Origin: Pinus tabuliformis
Taxonomy: Eukaryota; Streptophyta; Pinopsida; Pinales; Pinaceae
DNA: 64,000 bases
Direction of reading: 5' to 3'
Assembly (NCBI GenBank): GCA_031772625.1
Contig: CM062812.1
Location: forward strand, 733,248,300 to 733,312,299
Shown piece after piece: positions 58,060-64,000 of the stretch. Position numbers and translations under genes: made by a program. Positions within the stretch are counted from its first letter, which is position 1, and the number at the start of each line of letters is the position of its first letter. The notes beneath the pieces are model-generated. The model was given only the letters and a program-made list of their open reading frames with translations. It did not search any database and was not told the origin of the DNA.

Positions 58060-58620
58060 GAAGCTCGCTTTGGTGCATAAAAAGATATGTCATAGTCTAC
58101 TACTAACAAGTGGAGTAGGTGCATAGGTCTAGTAGTGTTTCTTGCTCCAACAACTGCTAAAAATCCATAATTTTATTAGGTGGGTGGGAAATGTGAACTT
58201 CCTCTTCCATAATAGGAGGTTCATAGGATTGGAGATGATTAACATTAACCGATTTGTGGAGGAAAAGCTGGAAAGGAAAATATAAATGACACAAATTCAT
58301 GCCAACATGCTTCAGAATAGTATGGTGACCATAGTAGATGGGCTTGAATTTATGATTTCACTTCCACTTTAAACAAGGTTTAATTAGATAAAATTAGACT
58401 CAGTCAACTATGTAAAACTGTACAGACATTTGCTTTCTATTATGGAGTTATTTGAAACATGGTGAGGGAGTGTGAAGAGAATCAAATACTTGGGAATGGA
58501 TGTGATCCAATTTCAAAACAGAGGATGATACCCTTTGTTTCTTCTTGAGCTGGTGATGGGAGACAACTGTAGAAAGATAGTTGGGAAACTTGTATGGGGA
58601 CAGCCACTTGGAACCATAAC
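58060..58620 (-). pseudogene. Gypsy integrase C-terminal fragment in array unit 3
   Basis: The clearest of the three: PIYYGHHTILKHVG and VNVNHLQSYEPPIMEEEVHI are readable on the minus strand in one frame. Confidence 0.6.
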
Positions 58621-58747
58621 AACCTGATTATCACTGTGTTGTAGGACACGTCAATAAGAATTGCATTGTTTATTTCTAGTGTAATGAACACAAAGGGCTT
58701 GTAATGGGGTGTTATTTATTACATAGGTCTGAAGTGGATCCCATCAA

Positions 58748-59078
58748 GTGTTGAATCCTATGGAAACTATTTTTAGTGGAATCATTAGGAAGGAGGTTTT
58801 GAAATCCTTTTATGGCAAGTTTCATCCACTTTTTCAAGTTTATTTCATTGGCGCCCTACTTACTCTTTTAATGTATTTCTCTTAAATATAAATGTAAGTG
58901 CACCATTTTATATAGGTAAGGAAGGGAAAGGTAGAAGAAACTTCAATTATTTATTGTCTAATATCGACTTTTATATTCCTACTTTTACAGTTCTTCTATT
59001 TTGATTCATTGGAATCTCTTCCTGTAGAACACCTTGTGCCAGAGAATGTGAGCCATTTGAATAGTCGTTATGATGTTC
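58748..59078 (+). pseudogene. UBA1 fragment, unit 3, cut by an LTR element
   Basis: Exon X (58748-58837) is open: VLNPMETIFSGIIRKEVLKS...KFHPLFQ. A good acceptor (TTTTACAG at 58983-58990) precedes exon Y, which reads [20 protein letters not shown]...NSRYDV and stops at 59078, where the second Reina-like copy is inserted. The rest of exon Y should lie beyond 64000 on the far side of that element. Confidence 0.75.
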
Positions 59079-59412
59079 TGTTAGGTCCCTATAATACTAG
59101 TGATTCCTGCATTACTATTCTTGTTGTATCCCTTATTGTTACTTTTTTGCCCGTATTGTCCCCATATTATTATTATTATGCCCCATAGAATTCCACTATT
59201 GTTATTTTTGTGTCTTTATATTATTATTGTTAGGTTGACTTTGGTTAGATTGTGACCCCTTAGACTCCTATATACAGAAAGGAGGTTTTTTCATTTGAAT
59301 CATCTAAGAATTGTTCATTTATGTAATGTAAAGGAGGTTGCCCCCACCTAGAGGCTTATTTCTAAGACGTTGATCTATCTTTTCTATCTTTTTGTGAGCT
59401 AATTTCATAACA
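59079..59412 (+). repeat. 5' LTR of Reina-like copy 2
   Basis: 334 bp, TGTTAGGTCCC to CATAACA, with TATATACA at 59269-59276. Confidence 0.88.
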
Positions 59413-60035
59413 TTTAGTATCAGAGCTTTGGATTCTAGGGTTTCGCTGCTCCAAACAAGTAATCATGGAATTTTCACTATAAAATTTTCGCTACAAAGGT
59501 TCAGAAGCTAAAAAAAAACCATTTGAGAAGGAATCAGTCTAAACCACGGACCCAAATTACAGAACTTGTATCACTGTATTTTCAGAGATATAATCTAAGG
59601 AAGTTAGGGCTTTTGCAGACCCCCAAATTACATTCCAAATAGGTGACCTTCGTAAAACTGTCATAATGTTCGCTCTGAGCATCAGATTGAATTTTCGTTA
59701 GAAGTTACAAAAATAGGACATAATGTAGTTTTTTTGGGTATCATTTTCAAAAGCTAAGGTTGAAACAGTGACTCGTGAGACATCGTACAAGTTTTCTCTA
59801 GTGAACCGGTCTATACTAAGGTCATCGTGGGAGATTTTGCATAACTCTTCACTGGAGAATCCAATATTAATCAGACTTGTGGGGTTAGAAATATTACTTC
59901 AACGGTTACCGCAAGACGACATTTCAGACCTTAAAGATCTAAAATGATAGAGATATTTAAATTTTTGCATAACCTTGGTTTGAAAAATTAGTTTGAAGGA
60001 ATTCAAAGGGCATAGTGAAGTATTATTATCGGTAA

Positions 60036-63000
60036 TTGACGCCCTGCAAAAAGAAAATGGAAACACGTAGTAAGCAACCTAAAAGCTTTAGCATGACTCA
60101 TCAAGATGTGGAAGAAATGCAACATGATATATCAAAATTACAAGACCAAGTGAAACAAATTTCACTCACACAAAAAGTAACAGAAGCTAAGATGGATGGT
60201 TTAAAGAAAGACGTAGAAGCTAAGATGTATGGTGTGGAAGCTAAGATGGAGGGCATGGAAGCCAAGATGGATGATTTAAAGAAAGGTATGGAAGATTTGA
60301 AGACATATTTCACAAAGTTTATATAAGAAATGCTTACTAATGGCAAAAGGGTTGTAAGGGAAACTCATGATGATAACAAAATAAATTTTAATCATCATTT
60401 CATAGACTCTAACATTGGATAGAAGAACCACCATGTTCCAAAGATCGATATGAGGAAGTTTGATGAAAGGATCCTGGAACATGGATACCACAGGTGGAGC
60501 AATTTTTCGATTTCCATAATGTGCAAAACACACAAAAGGTACACATTGCAACTTTATATTTGGAATCAAATAAGTTTGTATTGTATCGATGGCTTTGCTC
60601 TCGTAAACAAATTGTCACTTGGGCTATTTTTACGAATGAAATGATAGCACATTATGAGGATACAAAAAGAAACACTTTTTTTAGCCAATTGATAAATCTC
60701 AAAGAAAAGGGTTCAATGATGGAGCACATTGAGGACTTCCAAAAATTGAATATAAGGGTAAAAGATATTTCAGAGGAGCATAGGATTGATGTGTTCATAG
60801 GGACTTTAAAATATAACATCCAACATGAGGTTCACCTTTGGGAACCAGATCCATTAGAGAAGTCATTTAGGTTGGAAAGAAAAATTATGGCAACAAGGAA
60901 GCCTACCACTCACAATCATAAACATGGAAGTGTTGCTTCCCCTAGCCATCCACAACCTACAAGGTTGACACCACAACAATTGGAAGAAAAAGAGTGAAAG
61001 GGATTTGTTACAGTTGTGATAGCAAATACACTAAAGGTCATAAGTGTGCCGAGAAGAAATTATTTTACATATATTGTGAAGAGGAGGAATAAAAGGAACA
61101 AGAAACATCAAAAGAAGAGGACATACACAAGGAACAAACCATAGAAAAAGAAGAAATGAATCCAAACATATCTTGTAATGCATTGGCTAGAATTACCACT
61201 CCTCAAACTATCAAGATAAAAGGGCATATCAAGGAGAAAAATGTAATAGTGTTGATTGATTCCGGAAGTACCCATAATTTTATTCATTGTAAGATAGCCA
61301 AGGAATTGAATTGCTTCCAATATCCAGCACCAGAGTGTCAAAAGATGGTTGCAAGTGTAGGAACCATAAATTTCTCATGAAAGTGCCATAATATCAAGCT
61401 ATCCATGGGAGAATATGTATTGAATAGCCCAATTATTTCCATTCCAATGGGTGGTACTGATGTTGTACTAGGAGTCCAATGGCTACGATCCTTGGGGACA
61501 ATAGCTTTTAATTTTCAAGAACTTTTCATAAAATTCTCTTCATAAGGAAAGGAAGTTGAATTAAGGGGTATCGCAGGGAAATCAACAAAGGTAATAAGCT
61601 CTAACGGAATGACAAAGCTTCTAAAGAAAGAACAATGAGGCATAATTACACAATTATGTTCACTAGAGGTTCCCACATTAAAATCATCCATTTCACCAGA
61701 TCTCCAAAAAGTCTAGGACAATCATTCCAAGGTATTTGAGACTCCCAAAGGCCTCCCACCTATTTGTGATCATGATCATGCTATTAATTTGATTCCAGGA
61801 AGTGTTGCTCCAAACGTCAGGCCTTACAGATATCCCTATTTCCAAAAGAGTGAAATTGAACATATGGTTGCAGAAATGCTAGAGGCTGGTATAATTCAAC
61901 CTAGTCAAAGTTCTTTATCTGCTCCAGTAGTATAGGTTCACAAGAAGGATGGATCATGGCACATGTGTCCAAATTATAGGGAGCTCAACAAGTTCACTAT
62001 TAAAGACAAATTTCCCATTCCTTTCATTGATGAATTATTGGATGAATTGCATGGATCAATTTACTTCACCAAGTTGGATCTTTTTTTAGGATATCATCAA
62101 GTCAGAGAAGACTAAAGACATTCCAAAAACAACATTTAGAACTCATGAGGGACATTATGAATTTTTGGTCATGCCTTTTGGCCTTACTAATGCATCTTCT
62201 ACATTTCAAGGTTTGATGAATTTCATTTTCAAACCCTTCCTTAGAAAATTTGTGTTAATATTTTTTTATGATATACTAATCTACAAAAAGTCTTAGAAGT
62301 ATCATGTCCAACATGTTGACATGGTGCTCAAACTATTGGAGGAGAAACAATTATACGCAAAAATCTCCAAATGTTTCTTTGGAGTACAAGAGGTGGAATA
62401 TCTGGGTCATACTGTATCTCATGAAGGTGTTAAGGTAGACCCTAGCAAATTAAAACCATTAAGGAATCGAAAATCCCCACATCCATAAAGCATCTATGAG
62501 GATTTCTCAGGTTGACGGGTATTATCGCAAGTTTGTTAAGAATTATGGGAGAATAGTAGTACCTCTAACAACATTATTGAAGAAAGATGCATTTTCATGG
62601 ATCCCAGAAGCAACGAAGGCCTTTGAACATCTTAAAGAGGTAATGTGACAAGCACCAGTCAAAAACCTTTATTGTGGAATGTGATGCCTCAGGAAATAGA
62701 ATTGGTGTTTTTTTAATGCATGAAGAAAGACCAATTGCTTTTGAAAGTCATACAATCAAAGAAAAGTATCTACACAAAGCTATTTATGAGAAGGAAATGT
62801 TGGCAATACTACATGCACTTAAGAAATGGTGACCCTACCTAATTGGAAGACACTTCAAGGTAAAAACAGATCATGATAGTCTTAAATACTTTTTAGAGCA
62901 AAGATTATATTCAGAAGAGCAACAAAAATGGGTCACAAAGATGTTGGGTTATGACTTTGAAATCATCTACAAAAAAGGGAAGAAAAATGTTGTGGTAGAT

Positions 63001-64000
63001 GCACTCTCAAGAAAGGATGAGGAAGTGGAAGCATCTCTTTGCGCCATTTCTATTATCCAATCAGATTGGATAAACGAAGCCATGGATGAATGGAACAATG
63101 ACAAGGAAGTGTGGGCACTCATTCAAAAAATAAAACAAGATTCCAGTACATCTGATACATTTAGCTCCAAAAATGATTTTTTATGGTACAATGATCGGTT
63201 ATACCTATGTAAGAATTCCTAATTCAAACAAAATATTCTTAGGGAATTGCACACCTCTCCCTTAGGAGGGCACTCAGAATTTCTAAAAACCTACCACATG
63301 GTTAAGAAGGATTTTTTTTTGGGATGGCCTTAAATCAGATATTCAAAAATTTTGTGGTAGAATGTTTGGTTTTCCAACAAAATAAAGTTGAAACAATTAA
63401 GACCGCAAGACTGTTACAACCTTTATCCATTCCAAGCCAACTTTGGGAGGATGTTTCAATGGATTTTATCACAGGTTTACCCAAGTCTGAAGGAAAGAGT
63501 GTTATCATGGTGGTAGTTGACAGAATTGCCATGTATACACACTTTTGTGCATTATCTCATCCATTTAAAGCAAGTATAGTTTCTACTGCATTTATGGAAA
63601 CAATTCAAAAGCTACATGGAAACCCAAAGATTATTGTAAGCAAAAGAGACCCCATTTTCACTAGAAATTTTTGGACAGAATTATTTTCTTGTCTTGGTAC
63701 TTAGTTAGCTCATAATTCATCTTATCATCCCCTATTTGATGGGAAAAATGAGAGAGTAAAAAAATATTTAGAAGGATATCTGTGGTTCTTTGTATCTGAT
63801 AAACAGACACAATGGGTCAAATGGTTGCCTTTGGCTAAATGGTGGTATAACACTTCCTTCCATACTGCAACAAAAATGACCCCATTTATGGCACTTTATG
63901 GATATCATCCATCATCTGTCACATCATATTTAAGAGAAAATTCGATGGTTCAAGCAGTGTAAGATCACATCGAGCATCAGCAAAAAGTTCTCCAACTCTT
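60036..64000 (+). pseudogene. Broken gag-pol of Reina-like copy 2
   Basis: The leader ATG is changed to ACG (60039-60041). The leader repeats the AKMDGLKKDVE-type units, then meets TAA at 60324-60326. Capsid is open at 60494-60997. Protease keeps DSGSTHNF (about 61256). In reverse transcriptase the catalytic FDD is FYD (62267-62272). RNase H lies near 62660-63010. Integrase keeps the first aspartate, but the second (VSDRD in copy 1) reads SKRD. Stops and frameshifts occur throughout. Losses at catalytic sites mean it cannot supply enzymes. The window ends within integrase. Confidence 0.88.

Larger units (their letters stand above)
55798..59078. repeat. Three-unit tandem array, period about 1117 bp, chimeric Gypsy/UBA1 units
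   Basis: Equivalent points recur at 56513, 57630 and 58748, and at 57874 and 58991, giving a period of 1117-1118. Units run from about 55798, 56915 and 58032; the third is cut at 59078 by an LTR insertion. Each unit has an antisense Gypsy integrase C-terminal fragment of about 600 bp and then, in sense, two exons and the intron between them from a ubiquitin-activating enzyme gene. Unit-to-unit identity is roughly 80-85% by eye, so the amplification is old. Confidence 0.8.
59079..64000 (+). mobile_element. Reina-like chromovirus, copy 2, decayed, 3' end outside window
   Basis: The 5' LTR (59079-59412) matches 43819-44150 at about 85% by eye. A mutated primer site (TAGTATCAGAGC, 59415-59426) and a gag-pol with many stops follow in the same order as copy 1. 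It continues past the window end, inside integrase. It is inserted in the UBA1 exon of array unit 3, and the expected target duplication is TGTTC (59074-59078). The insertion is older than copy 1 judging by the stops. Confidence 0.88.

Overview
This is plant nuclear DNA from a large, repeat-rich genome. The evidence is plant-type LTR retrotransposons (Sirevirus-like Copia, chromoviral Gypsy, and Tat-like Gypsy with an archaeal-type RNase H), primer-binding sites for initiator Met-tRNA, and intron-bearing fragments of two plant genes. The very long, decayed LTRs and near absence of host genes would suit a gymnosperm, but that is inference. I see no intact host gene, rRNA, functional tRNA or CRISPR array.

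Positions 1-22383 are one old chromovirus-like Gypsy element whose left end lies outside the window. Its 5' LTR is split by a young, gag-only Sirevirus-like element (318-6985, target duplication AATAT). Its leader is split by a foldback MITE (8325-14310), and the left end of that MITE is split by a young non-autonomous Tat-like element on the minus strand (8355-13719, target duplication CCTCC). That element carries a long array of short hairpins whose stems change sequence together, and an inverted copy of its own R-U5-PBS. The decayed chromovirus gag-pol follows (14314-18830), then a 3504-bp 3' LTR.

Positions 22384-29864 are AT-rich, with a second copy of the MITE, tRNA-like SINE remnants, a (TA)n tract and tandem duplications. 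Positions 29870-39676 are a complete-length but broken Tat-like Gypsy element (target duplication GGTAA) with an RNase H domain between protease and reverse transcriptase. A polygalacturonase pseudogene lies at 40634-41904.

Positions 43819-49682 are a Reina-like chromovirus (target duplication GGTGA) with a 1405-codon open gag-pol frame. After AT-rich DNA with dispersed repeats, 55798-59078 is a three-unit tandem array (period about 1117 bp). Each unit joins an antisense Gypsy integrase fragment to two exons of a ubiquitin-activating enzyme E1 gene. The array is cut by a second, decayed Reina-like copy (59079 to beyond 64000).

By LTR divergence judged by eye, the order of age is chromovirus (about 15%), Tat-like element (about 6%), Reina-like copy 1 (about 3%), then the Sirevirus-like and non-autonomous Tat-like elements (each about 1.5-1.7%). 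The nesting order agrees with this.
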